Origin: an uncultured Verrucomicrobiota bacterium
Lineage (GTDB): Bacteria > Verrucomicrobiota > Verrucomicrobiia > Limisphaerales > UBA9464
Direction: 5' to 3'
DNA: 64,000 bases
NCBI GenBank assembly: GCA_903922605.1
Contig: CAIXUG010000083.1
Span: 20,496 to 84,495, forward strand
Below the pieces are notes generated by a model. It was not told where the DNA came from. It was given only the letters and a program-made list of their open reading frames with translations, and did no database searches. Positions 1-7,605 of this stretch are shown piece after piece. How positions within the stretch are numbered: the first letter of the stretch is position 1; each line of letters starts with the position of its first letter. A program made the position numbers and the translations under genes.

Positions 1-248
1 AAAGCACCGGTCAAGAACGACTTGACCGGCAGCAGCGGCTGCAACGAATCCTGATCCTGCCCCACGTAGAGCTGAGCAAGATATCCAGTACCGGCTAGTA
101 GATTGCCTTCAGAATCATAGATCGGTGCTTTGGTGGTCAGGCCATCCCCACGGTTTGTGAAGTCGAATGTCCTCGTAATTTGCGCTTGTGCAACAGCTCT
201 GACGATTGCGATCAGCGCCAAGCCAATCAGGGGAGACGGTATCTTCAT
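1..248 (-). CDS. Secreted protein, N-terminal part only (runs off the window)
   Basis: Reading the minus strand from the ATG at 246-248 gives 82 uninterrupted codons to the window edge. The first ~22 residues (MKIPSPLIGLALIAIVRAVA, then QAQ) form a Sec signal peptide with a likely AQA-type cleavage. The mature part begins ITRTFDFTNRG and continues through KAPIYDSEGN and LAGTGYLAQLYVG. This style, a 'F.N..' strand followed by 'API.D..G..LAGT.YLAQLY.G', is what I associate with secreted, often PEP-CTERM-anchored, verrucomicrobial proteins; that family link is from memory and the C-terminus is not visible. The function is unknown. The frame is too short at the edge to be compared with a family length. 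Confidence 0.6.
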   Translation of the reverse strand, partial: MKIPSPLIGLALIAIVRAVAQAQITRTFDFTNRGDGLTTKAPIYDSEGNLLAGTGYLAQLYVGQDQDSLQPLLPVKSFLTGA

Positions 249-324
249 GGCCGCAGCGTGTCGGTGGAAGGATCGTAAACCACGCCGGGAGCTTACCGGC
301 TGGCTGCGCCGGAACAAGTACCGG

Positions 325-645
325 AGCAAAGGGGTGCATCTTTTCACGGTGGCTGACGACCGGGCGAAGCTTATTGAATTGCGCGACTCAACGGAGGCGC
401 TTGGTCGCTGGAGGAACCTCCGGCCGCCGGAGCCCTCTGGGGTAGCGCAGATTTTCAATCTGCTGTATCGCAGGTTTGCTACCTGCACCGGCAACAGGAT
501 TTCACGGGCGCGTCCGAGCATTCCACCCCGTGCAGATAGAAAATCTGCGATACAGCAGGTTACAAACCTGCGCTACGTCCGCGCCGCGCCTCTCTGTCGA
601 ATGGGCGGACACCAGCCACAGTGAAAAGATGCGCCTTGAGCAAAG
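325..645. repeat. Imperfect inverted repeat enclosing a palindromic element
   Basis: The segment at 335-355 (tgcatcttttcacggtggct) recurs inverted at 613-633 (agccacagtgaaaagatgcg) with about two mismatches, and neighbouring bases (gcaaagg on one side, cgggcgaa/ttcgaatgggcg on the other) also match loosely. The arms flank the four-hairpin element at 442-576. The arrangement resembles a composite repeat or a small non-autonomous element. I see no convincing gene between 249 and 700. Confidence 0.5.
442..576. repeat. Palindromic repeat family A, copy 1 (four-hairpin element, 135 bp)
   Basis: The element begins gtagcgcag and ends ctgcgctac, which are perfect reverse complements. Inside, CTGCTGTATCGCAG (460-473) and CTGCGATACAGCAG (545-558) are also perfect reverse complements. 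It can be read as four mini-hairpins of the form GC-stem-loop-stem-GC: GCAGATTTTCAATCTGC, GCAGGTTTGCTACCTGC, GCAGATAGAAAATCTGC and GCAGGTTACAAACCTGC. A second copy lies at 35642-35777. It resembles a REP/BIME-like or MITE-like intergenic element. No transposase of its own is present. Confidence 0.8.
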
Positions 646-700
646 GCGCGGTCAGATTTAGCTCGCTCCCGGGCGTGGGTTGGCGTCTGCTCAGTTGACG

Positions 701-1558
701 ATGTGGCTTTGCCGCGGCATATGTTTCCTGCTGTGTTTAAGCTTGTTCTCCGGTGCCGTGCGTGCCGCCGAGAGCAAGGCGGACGCGCATGAACGCATCC
801 TGGAGATCTGGCACAAGGGGCAGTACACCAACGCCCTGACCGCCGCCAACGAGGCGATCGCCGCTGCGCCCAAGGAAGCCCGGCTCTGGCACTTGCGGGC
901 CCAGATGCGGGCCATCCTGCACGACGACACGAACGCCCTGGCCGACCTTTCCGCCGCCCTCAAGCTGGAACCGGACTCGACCTTCCTGATCCGAGAACGC
1001 GCGGTGGAATACTTCCGCCTGGGACGTTTCACCGACTCCGTCGCCGATTTTGACCGGCTCAACGAGCTGCTGCCCACGAACGCACCGCAGAACTGGCAGC
1101 GCGGCATTTCGCTCTACTATGCCAACCGCTTTGCCGAGGGGCGCAAGCAGTTCGAGCTGCACCAGACCGTGAATCCCGACGATGTCGAGAATGCCGTCTG
1201 GCATTTCCTCTGTACGGCGCGCGAACAGGGCGTCGAGGCGGCCCGCAAGCAGCTCATCCCGATCGCCGGAGACACCCGCGTGCCGATGAAGGAGATCCAC
1301 GACCTCTTCGCCGGCAAGGCCAAGCCCGAGGACGTGCTGGCCGCCGCCAAGGCCAATGACACTTCGCCGGAAGGCCAGCGGTACCAAAATTTCTACGCGC
1401 ACCTGTACCTCGGACTCTATTTCGAGGCGACGGGGAACCAGAGCCTTGTCCGCGAACACATCCTGGCGGCCCTGCCGCTGGGTTCCCCGGAGGACTACAT
1501 GACCGATGTGGCCCGGGTTCACGCGCAGCGCCTGCTGGCATCTGCCCAATCCAAATAA
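701..1558 (+). CDS. Secreted or periplasmic TPR-repeat protein
   Basis: The 285-residue product starts at the ATG at 701 (MWLCRGICFLLCLSLFSGAV), which gives a clean signal peptide ending ...VRAAE. A TTG at 680 would add seven residues of no value. The mature part is built from TPR-like helical pairs (for example GQYTNALTAANEAIAAAPKE, LADLSAALKLEPDS and GRFTDSVADFDRLNELLPTN), roughly residues 35-160. It continues with a helical tail of the NlpI-like kind (YFEATGNQSLVREHILAAL). TPR proteins act as protein-protein adaptors, so a specific partner cannot be deduced. It is followed after 8 bp by the RNA methyltransferase gene on the same strand and may be co-transcribed with it. Confidence 0.75.
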   Translation: MWLCRGICFLLCLSLFSGAVRAAESKADAHERILEIWHKGQYTNALTAANEAIAAAPKEARLWHLRAQMRAILHDDTNALADLSAALKLEPDSTFLIRERAVEYFRLGRFTDSVADFDRLNELLPTNAPQNWQRGISLYYANRFAEGRKQFELHQTVNPDDVENAVWHFLCTAREQGVEAARKQLIPIAGDTRVPMKEIHDLFAGKAKPEDVLAAAKANDTSPEGQRYQNFYAHLYLGLYFEATGNQSLVREHILAALPLGSPEDYMTDVARVHAQRLLASAQSK

Positions 1559-1566
1559 GCTTTTCC

Positions 1567-3633
1567 ATGAACTCCCGACCCGGCGGCGATCGCCGTCCCT
1601 CTTTCCGTCCTCCCTTCCGTGGCCCCCGTGATGGTGCCGGTCCTGCGCAAGATGGCCCGCGCCCATACCGTGGCCCCGCCGGGCCGCGCGACAACTTCGG
1701 CCCGCCCCGCGATGGCCCCGGCCCGGGTGCACGTCCCTACCGCGGTCAGCCTTCGCGGGATAATTCCGGCCCCTCCCAAGGCGCGCCGCGTCCCTATGGG
1801 GCGCCGGCCCCGCGAGATGATTTTGGCGGCCCGCCGCGCGAGATGAAGGAACGGCTGAGCTTCCGTCCGGACGGTTCGAGCGACAGCCAGTGGCGCGAAC
1901 AGCGCGGCCCGCGTCCCGGCCGGCAGGAGCGCGACGCGATCAAGCGCGGCGAACGTCCGTTCTGGCGCGGCCAGTCCGAGGCCGGCCCGGCGGCTGGTCC
2001 TCAGGGAGCTTCCCAAGGCGGTCCGCCCGCCAGCCCGCAGCCCCGCTATCCGCGCCAGGAGAGGGCTGATTATGGGCATCGTCCGCCGCCGGCCCGCCGT
2101 GACGATGGTGGCTACCGCCAGGAGGCACCCCGGCCCTCGGACCAGCGCCCGGCCCGCCCATTCCAACCCCGGCAAAACGAGGGCCTTGCGCCGGAACCGC
2201 GTCCCCCGTCGAAATTCTCCGCCCCGCCGACGGGACCGCGCCCCTTTTACGACCGCTTCGCCCAGGGCCGGCCCATCCGGGCAAAAAGTGCGGCTAAGCC
2301 ACCGCGCCCCCAGCCGGTGGAATCGGAAGCGGACGAGGATGACGACGTGATTGCCGACGAAACGCCCGTGGCACCGAAAGCGTCCAAGGCGGCGGCCAAG
2401 TCCAAGCCCGCGAAAAAAGTTTCGCGCGAAAACCGCATCCCGCGCTCCGCGAAGAGCACCTATCAGGGCCCGGCCCCCACCGAAACGCAGAAAACCGTAC
2501 CGGAGCTGGTCGCCCGCATCATCAAGAAGGCGGGCACCGAGGTGGCCGCCGATCTCGCATTGCGGCAGGAGCTGAAGCGCCGCCGCACGATTTCGCAGGA
2601 GGCCGCCGCGCAGGTATCGCGGGGTGTGTTCCGCCATTTCCGCTGGCTCGGCTGGCTCAACAAGGATGCCGAGCCGGAATTGCAGATGGCCCAGGCCAAC
2701 GGGCTTGAAGAGGCTTTCCGCACCCGGCCCAACGAGATTACCGACGCCGAGCTGCGCGCCAAGGCCGTGCCGGCGTGGACGTGGGACGTGCTTTCCGCCG
2801 ATGCCCAGTGGCTGCGGGCGCTCCAGACGGAGCCGCAGCTGTGGCTGCGCGCCCGTCCGGGCCATCGCGATGCGCTGGCCGCGAAGCTGAATGTCACCCG
2901 GCCCGGCCCGCTGCCGGACAGCCTCGTCTATGACGGGGGCGAGAACCTCTTCAAGAACCGCGCCTTTCAGAGCGGCGAATTTGAAATCCAGGACCTTGGC
3001 TCGCAGGCGGTCGGCCTGCTTTGCGCGCCCGAACCGGGCCAGTTCTGGTGGGATGCCTGCGCTGGTGAAGGCGGCAAGACGCTGCACCTCGCCGATCTCA
3101 TGCAGGGCAAGGGGCTGGTGTACGCGAGTGATCGCGCCGAGTGGCGGCTCGAACGTCTGCGGATGCGGGCCAGCCGCGCCCAGTGCTTCAACTTCCGCGC
3201 CGTCACCTGGCAGGGCGGCTCCAAGCCGCCGACGAAGACGGCCTTCGACGGCATCCTGGTGGATGCCCCGTGTTCCGGCCTCGGTACCTGGTCGCGCAAT
3301 CCGCACGCCCGCTGGACCACGACCCCGAAGGACGTGACTGAGCTGGCGGTGCTCCAGCGCAGCCTGCTGGAAAATGTCGCTCCTTCACTGAAGCCGGGTG
3401 GCCGGCTGTTTTACGCGGTCTGCACACTCACCCGCGCCGAGACCACGGAGGTGGCCGACGCCTTCACGGCGCAGCATCCGGAATTTGAGCCGCTGCCGAT
3501 GGTGAATCCGTTCGCCCCGGATTCGGCTCCCAGCGCGCAGCTCACCTTCTGGCCGCAGCAGACCGCCGGCAACGGCATGTTTGTCGCCGCGTGGCGGAAG
3601 AAAGCTGCCGAGCCTACTTTACCGTCGGCGTAG
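1567..3633 (+). CDS. Nop2/Sun (RsmB-type) RNA m5C methyltransferase with long disordered N-terminus
   Basis: The C-terminal ~330 residues are a SAM-dependent RNA cytosine-5 methyltransferase of the NOL1/NOP2/Sun family. Visible features are the SAM-binding motif DACAGEGGKTLHLA, motif IV DAPCSGLGTWSRNP with its cysteine, and motif VI FYAVCTLTRAET with the second cysteine. These two cysteines act in nucleophilic attack and product release in this family. The first ~300 residues are Pro/Arg/Gly-rich low complexity, then a Lys-rich stretch, much longer than the N-terminus of RsmB (about 430 residues in all). The tail may bind RNA non-specifically, like RGG regions; that is inference. The target rRNA position is not predictable. 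The 3' end overlaps the convergent ceramidase-like gene by 20 bp. Confidence 0.82.
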   Translation: MNSRPGGDRRPSFRPPFRGPRDGAGPAQDGPRPYRGPAGPRDNFGPPRDGPGPGARPYRGQPSRDNSGPSQGAPRPYGAPAPRDDFGGPPREMKERLSFRPDGSSDSQWREQRGPRPGRQERDAIKRGERPFWRGQSEAGPAAGPQGASQGGPPASPQPRYPRQERADYGHRPPPARRDDGGYRQEAPRPSDQRPARPFQPRQNEGLAPEPRPPSKFSAPPTGPRPFYDRFAQGRPIRAKSAAKPPRPQPVESEADEDDDVIADETPVAPKASKAAAKSKPAKKVSRENRIPRSAKSTYQGPAPTETQKTVPELVARIIKKAGTEVAADLALRQELKRRRTISQEAAAQVSRGVFRHFRWLGWLNKDAEPELQMAQANGLEEAFRTRPNEITDAELRAKAVPAWTWDVLSADAQWLRALQTEPQLWLRARPGHRDALAAKLNVTRPGPLPDSLVYDGGENLFKNRAFQSGEFEIQDLGSQAVGLLCAPEPGQFWWDACAGEGGKTLHLADLMQGKGLVYASDRAEWRLERLRMRASRAQCFNFRAVTWQGGSKPPTKTAFDGILVDAPCSGLGTWSRNPHARWTTTPKDVTELAVLQRSLLENVAPSLKPGGRLFYAVCTLTRAETTEVADAFTAQHPEFEPLPMVNPFAPDSAPSAQLTFWPQQTAGNGMFVAAWRKKAAEPTLPSA

Positions 3634-4888
3634 GATTCTCCGCGACCAGCTTCAGCGCCTCGTCGATCAGTATCTCGCCGGTCCGTTCGCCGAGGCACGT
3701 GCGGCTGACGTACTCGTAGCGTTTGAAGCTCTGCCAATCCACCTCGGTGAGGATGTAGCCGAAAGCATCGTTGGTGAGCCCGAACAGGCAGTTCTGCTGC
3801 CCATGCATCTTGCGCTTGAGGTAGTAGCCGATGTTCGGCAGCGCCTCGCCGGGGATGCTCAGAATCTGCGCGGTGCCCAGGTTTACGAGGTTGATCCGCG
3901 TCGTCACCTTGCCGTCGGCATCTGCCGGATAGCCGAGCGGTGAACCGCGCATGATCGCGAGCAGCAGGGGGGACTCGACCGGGAACTTCACCATCCGCGA
4001 TGCGACGTGCAGCTTGGGATCGGCCTGGGCGGGTGCGTCCTGGATCACGCGCAACGATTCCTCGGCCAGCAGCCGCCCGATGCGCTGGCATTCCTCGTAG
4101 GTGCGCGCCTCTTTGCCGCCGGGGCGGCGGTTGTCGGCGGTGACCATGCCGCCCTGCGCGGAGTTCAAGAAAATGCCCGTGCCCGCGCCCAGCTCGGCCA
4201 ACCGGTCGTACAGCGGCCCAATGAGATCGGGCGAACAGATGCCAGCATCGGAGCCGATCACCTCGGGGTGGACGGCGTAGTTCACCAGCGTGGCGATGGG
4301 CTTGCCATCGGCCCCGATGGCCTGGAAGACGTTCACGCGCGGGTCATAGAGCTCGGGCGCGTAGTAGTTGTAGGCGATCTGTCCGTGAGCCTCGCCCGTC
4401 GCAATCTTGAGGGAAGCCGGGGCGAGTTTGGCGACCGCCTCGTTCACGGCTGTCGCCGCCTGCGTGACCACGAAGTCGAGATACTTCAGGTCGCCGCTCG
4501 TGCCGCCCTTGCCGTCGGGGAAGCAGTAGGCATCGGGCGCGCTGTGCGTGTGCGTGGCCCCGATGAGGATGTTCTCGGCAGGAATGTCCTTCACCTGTTT
4601 CCGAATGCGGTCGCCGAGCACGGCGGGGAAGCCGAGGAAATCCACGCTGACAAAGGCGACGCGCGTACCGTCCTGCTCCAGCACCAACGCGCGCACGCTC
4701 AGTTCGCCCTGCTTCTCCTTCACCGGGTTTCCGGGCCCGATGCCGCCGCTGACCGGCAGCAACGGGTCAGGGGTGACCTGACGCGTGGCGATGCCCGCAC
4801 GAAAGGCGGCGTGGGCCGGCCAGGTGAAAAGCGTGACCAGCAGCAGGGACAGCAACGGGGATTTCACGCGCAAAGGGTGGCTGGCCAT
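3614..4888 (-). CDS. Secreted neutral/alkaline ceramidase-like hydrolase
   Basis: The 424-residue product is read from the ATG at 4886-4888 (MASHPLRVKSPLLSLLLVTL), which gives a signal peptide ending PAHA. The open frame extends further upstream, but into a palindromic repeat. The mature protein opens with FRAGIATRQVTPDPLLPVSG, the start typical of the neutral/alkaline ceramidase superfamily. It carries GATHTHSAPDA (metal-binding histidines) and VNYAVHPEVIG (a further histidine). True neutral ceramidases are longer (about 650 residues or more) and hydrolyse N-acyl-sphingosine. Short bacterial homologues like this are common in Planctomycetes and Verrucomicrobia and their substrate is unknown. 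It follows ftsZ on the same strand, separated by a palindromic repeat. Confidence 0.7.
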   Translation of the reverse strand: MASHPLRVKSPLLSLLLVTLFTWPAHAAFRAGIATRQVTPDPLLPVSGGIGPGNPVKEKQGELSVRALVLEQDGTRVAFVSVDFLGFPAVLGDRIRKQVKDIPAENILIGATHTHSAPDAYCFPDGKGGTSGDLKYLDFVVTQAATAVNEAVAKLAPASLKIATGEAHGQIAYNYYAPELYDPRVNVFQAIGADGKPIATLVNYAVHPEVIGSDAGICSPDLIGPLYDRLAELGAGTGIFLNSAQGGMVTADNRRPGGKEARTYEECQRIGRLLAEESLRVIQDAPAQADPKLHVASRMVKFPVESPLLLAIMRGSPLGYPADADGKVTTRINLVNLGTAQILSIPGEALPNIGYYLKRKMHGQQNCLFGLTNDAFGYILTEVDWQSFKRYEYVSRTCLGERTGEILIDEALKLVAENPTPTVK

Positions 4889-4922
4889 CGGTGGAAAAGT
4901 CCACGCCCGTTTCGATGACAAC

Positions 4923-5026
4923 GTGCTGCCGGCATCTTGCCGGCAGGGGCTTGCCGAAGCCCGCGTCGGGAGAGTTTTCCCGCAAATGTCCCTCCGCACC
5001 CTCTGCCGGTGGGACGCCGGCAGCAC
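4923..5026. repeat. Palindromic repeat family B, copy 1 (104 bp)
   Basis: The ends gtgctgccggc and gccggcagcac are perfect 11-bp reverse complements. The left half folds as CTGCCGGCA-tct-TGCCGGCAG, and the right half as a second hairpin. The element lies directly behind the ftsZ stop (5029-5031) and ahead of the next minus-strand gene, where it could act as a terminator or mRNA-stabilising structure. A second copy, in reverse orientation and the same length, is at 38712-38815. Confidence 0.8.
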
Positions 5027-5028
5027 AT

Positions 5029-6375
5029 TCAGTTCAGCGCGATGCCGCGGCGGGCGTAGGTCGGCTCGTCGAGGTTTTCACCGTTGCGCTTCACCGGTTC
5101 GGTCTTTTCGAAACGGCTGACGGATACGACGTCGAAGTTGAACAGCGTCTGCTTGGCCTTGTTCCGTCGGAGTGGGTTCCGGACCTGCTTGCCGACGAGC
5201 GCACGCTTTTGCGTTTCGCTGATCTCCGGTGCGGGCGGGACAAACTTGGAACTGCTGCGGTTCGCGGCGGCGTCTTCCGCCGTGGGGTTCTCAAACTGCA
5301 TCAGCGGCTCCGACTCGCTCTCGGACACGGCCGTGCGGTTCTGCACCGGCTCGGCAGGTGATGAGGCCGATGACGGTGCGGATGCGGCCGGGGGCATGGC
5401 GCCGCCCCGGGTGGCGATCACGGTGACCACCAGCCGGCCGTCCAGGTCGGGATCGACCGCGGAGCCGGTGATGACCTGGGCATGGTCGCAGAGGCGCTGA
5501 AACTGGTTCTGCACCTCCTGCAATTCGTCGAAACGCAGGTCGGTTCCGCCCGCAATGGCGAGCAACGCGGCATCGGCCTCCTCCAGCATCTGCCGGGTCT
5601 GCAGGAAGGGATGCGCCTGAAGCTTCTCCAAGGCTTCCCGCACGCGGTTTGGCCCGCGCGCCTCCACGGTCGCGAAAACGCTCTCCGCGTGGCGACCGCG
5701 CAGGAGGCGTTCCAGATCGGCGAAGCCGAGCGGGTTGAGCGAGGGACGGTGCAGCAGCCGCCACAGGCTGGCCACGCTCTGGGCCACGAGATCGTTGGCG
5801 GCGGCGAAGATCTCGGTGACGAGCGTCTTGTCGTCGAGCATCTGGGCGACGCCCTGGTTGGGCACACAGATCACGGCATCAGCAGCCTTGCGCAGGCTCT
5901 GCAGGCCCTCGGAGGCGTTGTTGTGGCGGAGCTGGCCCTCGTACTGGAAGGGCAGCACCGCCACCGCCAGCACCAGCGCACCGGCTTCGCGGGCCAGGCG
6001 GGCGATGACCGGACCGGAACCACCGCCCACGCCACCGCCCACGCCCGCGATCACGCAGACGAGACGGACATTGCCGAAGCGCTCCTTGAGCAGTGCGGCA
6101 TCCCCTTCGGCCGCCTGGGTGCCCCGGGGGAGGTCGTTGCCACAGCCTTCGCGCCGGGTGGATTTCACGCCGAAGTTCACCCGGTCGGGCACGGCCAGGC
6201 GGCCCAGCGAGCCCGCATCCGTGTCGGCGATCAGGAACCGGGCGTTGCTGAGGCCGATGGCGGCGAGCCGTTCCACGATGGCGCCGCCGGCGTGGCCGAC
6301 GCCGGCCACGAGGAACTCGGTGACGGGCACTTCGGGCGTCGCGTCGGGCGGAAGCGGGTCAGAATCGGGGTTCAT
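5029..6375 (-). CDS. ftsZ: Cell division protein FtsZ, highly divergent
   Basis: This is the last gene of the dcw cluster, 18 bp after ftsA. The 448-residue product has the overall tubulin/FtsZ plan: an N-terminal GTPase core, a variable linker from about residue 330, and a C-terminal peptide LDEPTYARRGIALN that matches the conserved D-x-P-x-x-x-R-R tail bound by FtsA. The GTPase loops are abnormal. T1 reads GVGHAGGA (residues 25-32) instead of GVGGGGGN. The tubulin signature reads GVGGGVGGGSG (111-121) instead of GMGGGTGTGAA. T7 reads NPLGFAD (214-220), so the catalytic N-x-D-F-A-D motif keeps only FAD and has Gly at the first aspartate. It should form the Z-ring, but GTP hydrolysis may be altered or lost. 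FtsZ is preferred over other tubulin-like proteins because of its position and tail. Confidence 0.85.
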   Translation of the reverse strand: MNPDSDPLPPDATPEVPVTEFLVAGVGHAGGAIVERLAAIGLSNARFLIADTDAGSLGRLAVPDRVNFGVKSTRREGCGNDLPRGTQAAEGDAALLKERFGNVRLVCVIAGVGGGVGGGSGPVIARLAREAGALVLAVAVLPFQYEGQLRHNNASEGLQSLRKAADAVICVPNQGVAQMLDDKTLVTEIFAAANDLVAQSVASLWRLLHRPSLNPLGFADLERLLRGRHAESVFATVEARGPNRVREALEKLQAHPFLQTRQMLEEADAALLAIAGGTDLRFDELQEVQNQFQRLCDHAQVITGSAVDPDLDGRLVVTVIATRGGAMPPAASAPSSASSPAEPVQNRTAVSESESEPLMQFENPTAEDAAANRSSSKFVPPAPEISETQKRALVGKQVRNPLRRNKAKQTLFNFDVVSVSRFEKTEPVKRNGENLDEPTYARRGIALN

Positions 6376-6393
6376 GGGGCGGGCGGTTGGGAT

Positions 6394-7605
6394 TCAGAGG
6401 CGGAAAATGTTTTGCAGCGTGCTTTTCAGGCCGAAGCGCGAGCGGGGGCGGGTCTGGAGCCGCATGGCACCATAGCGCACCAGGCCGATGGCGGTGGCAA
6501 ACTCGGGGTTGGCCAGCACATCCGCCGGACCGGAGACGTTGTGCGTGTGAGCACGGCCGACGGCCAGTTGGAAGGTGCGTTCGACGAGCGTCTCGATGCC
6601 GTTGGTCCGCGCGCCGCCGCCGCAGAGCACCACGCCCGCCCGGGCCAGCGCAAAGGCCTCGGAATTCACGAGGTCCCGGGCGATGAGATCAAGCGTCTCC
6701 TCCAGCCGGAGCGACATGATGCGGTGCATTTTTTCCACGCTGATGGTCTTGGAGGACTGCCCGGTCTCGCCGGGCAGCGTGTGCGTCGCGCCCTTGACCG
6801 CCGGATCAAAGATCGCGCAGCCATGTTCGCGTTTCAGCTTTTCCGCCTGGTCAATCGGGATGTTCAGGCCGCAGGCGAGGTCGTTGGAAACGTGGTCACC
6901 GCCGACGGCGAGCACACCGGAGTGCCGCAGAATGCCGCCGTGGAAGAAGGCGTATTCGGTCGTGCCCGCGCCGAGGTCAAGCAGCACGACGCCCTGCTTT
7001 TTCTGGTCCGGCGTGAGCACCGCCAGCGAGGAGGCCAGACCGTTGAACACGGGCTTTACCACGGAGATCTGCATGCCCTGTACCACGCGCCGCGCGGTCT
7101 CAATGCGGGAGGAGCGGCCCTGGATGACATGCACGCTGGCTTCCAGCACCCCGCCGACGAGGCCGAACGGGTGCTCGACGCCGGCCATGTCGTCCACCTT
7201 GAAATCCTGGCGCACGCTGTCGATGACCTCGTGCTCCGCCGGGCAGTTGAACTGTTTGGCGTTGTTGACCGCGTCCACGACATCCTCGTGGGTGATGGTA
7301 CGGTCAAAGGAGGCGATGGGATGCACGCCCCGGCTGTCCACGCAGCGGATGTGGTTGCCGCTGATGCCGAGGTAAACCTCCTCGATCTCCACGTTGGCCT
7401 GCTGCTCGGCCTCGGCGAGCGCGACGCGGATGTCATCGCCGGCCTTGACCGTGTCGGTGATCTCGCCCTTGCGGACGCCGCGCGAGGTGCACTGGCCGAT
7501 GCCGAGGATGGTCAGCTCGCCCTTCGCGCCGGCCTCACCGACGGCGGCGCAGACTTTGTGGGTGCCGATCTCGAGACCGACAATGATTTGGCCGGGATCA
7601 AACAT
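6394..7605 (-). CDS. ftsA: Cell division protein FtsA
   Basis: The 403-residue actin-fold ATPase anchors FtsZ filaments to the membrane. It begins IIVGLEIGTHKVCAAVGEA (phosphate-1 loop), continues with the SHS2-like 1C subdomain around ISGNHIRCVDSRG, and has the phosphate-2 motif VVLLDLGAGTTEYAFF and the adenosine motif VVLCGGGARTNGIE. The C-terminus SRFGLKSTLQNIFRL is an amphipathic helix of the membrane-targeting type. Unlike the neighbouring FtsZ, its motifs look canonical, and the length is close to that of other FtsA proteins (about 400-420). The start overlaps the end of ftsQ by 8 bp, which points to translational coupling. Confidence 0.93.
   Translation of the reverse strand: MFDPGQIIVGLEIGTHKVCAAVGEAGAKGELTILGIGQCTSRGVRKGEITDTVKAGDDIRVALAEAEQQANVEIEEVYLGISGNHIRCVDSRGVHPIASFDRTITHEDVVDAVNNAKQFNCPAEHEVIDSVRQDFKVDDMAGVEHPFGLVGGVLEASVHVIQGRSSRIETARRVVQGMQISVVKPVFNGLASSLAVLTPDQKKQGVVLLDLGAGTTEYAFFHGGILRHSGVLAVGGDHVSNDLACGLNIPIDQAEKLKREHGCAIFDPAVKGATHTLPGETGQSSKTISVEKMHRIMSLRLEETLDLIARDLVNSEAFALARAGVVLCGGGARTNGIETLVERTFQLAVGRAHTHNVSGPADVLANPEFATAIGLVRYGAMRLQTRPRSRFGLKSTLQNIFRL

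Noticed and set aside
442..576. Reading the palindromic element as a coding sequence or tRNA-like gene
   Set aside because: Stems and loops dominate, no frame is conserved between the two copies, and the copies change by paired stem substitutions.
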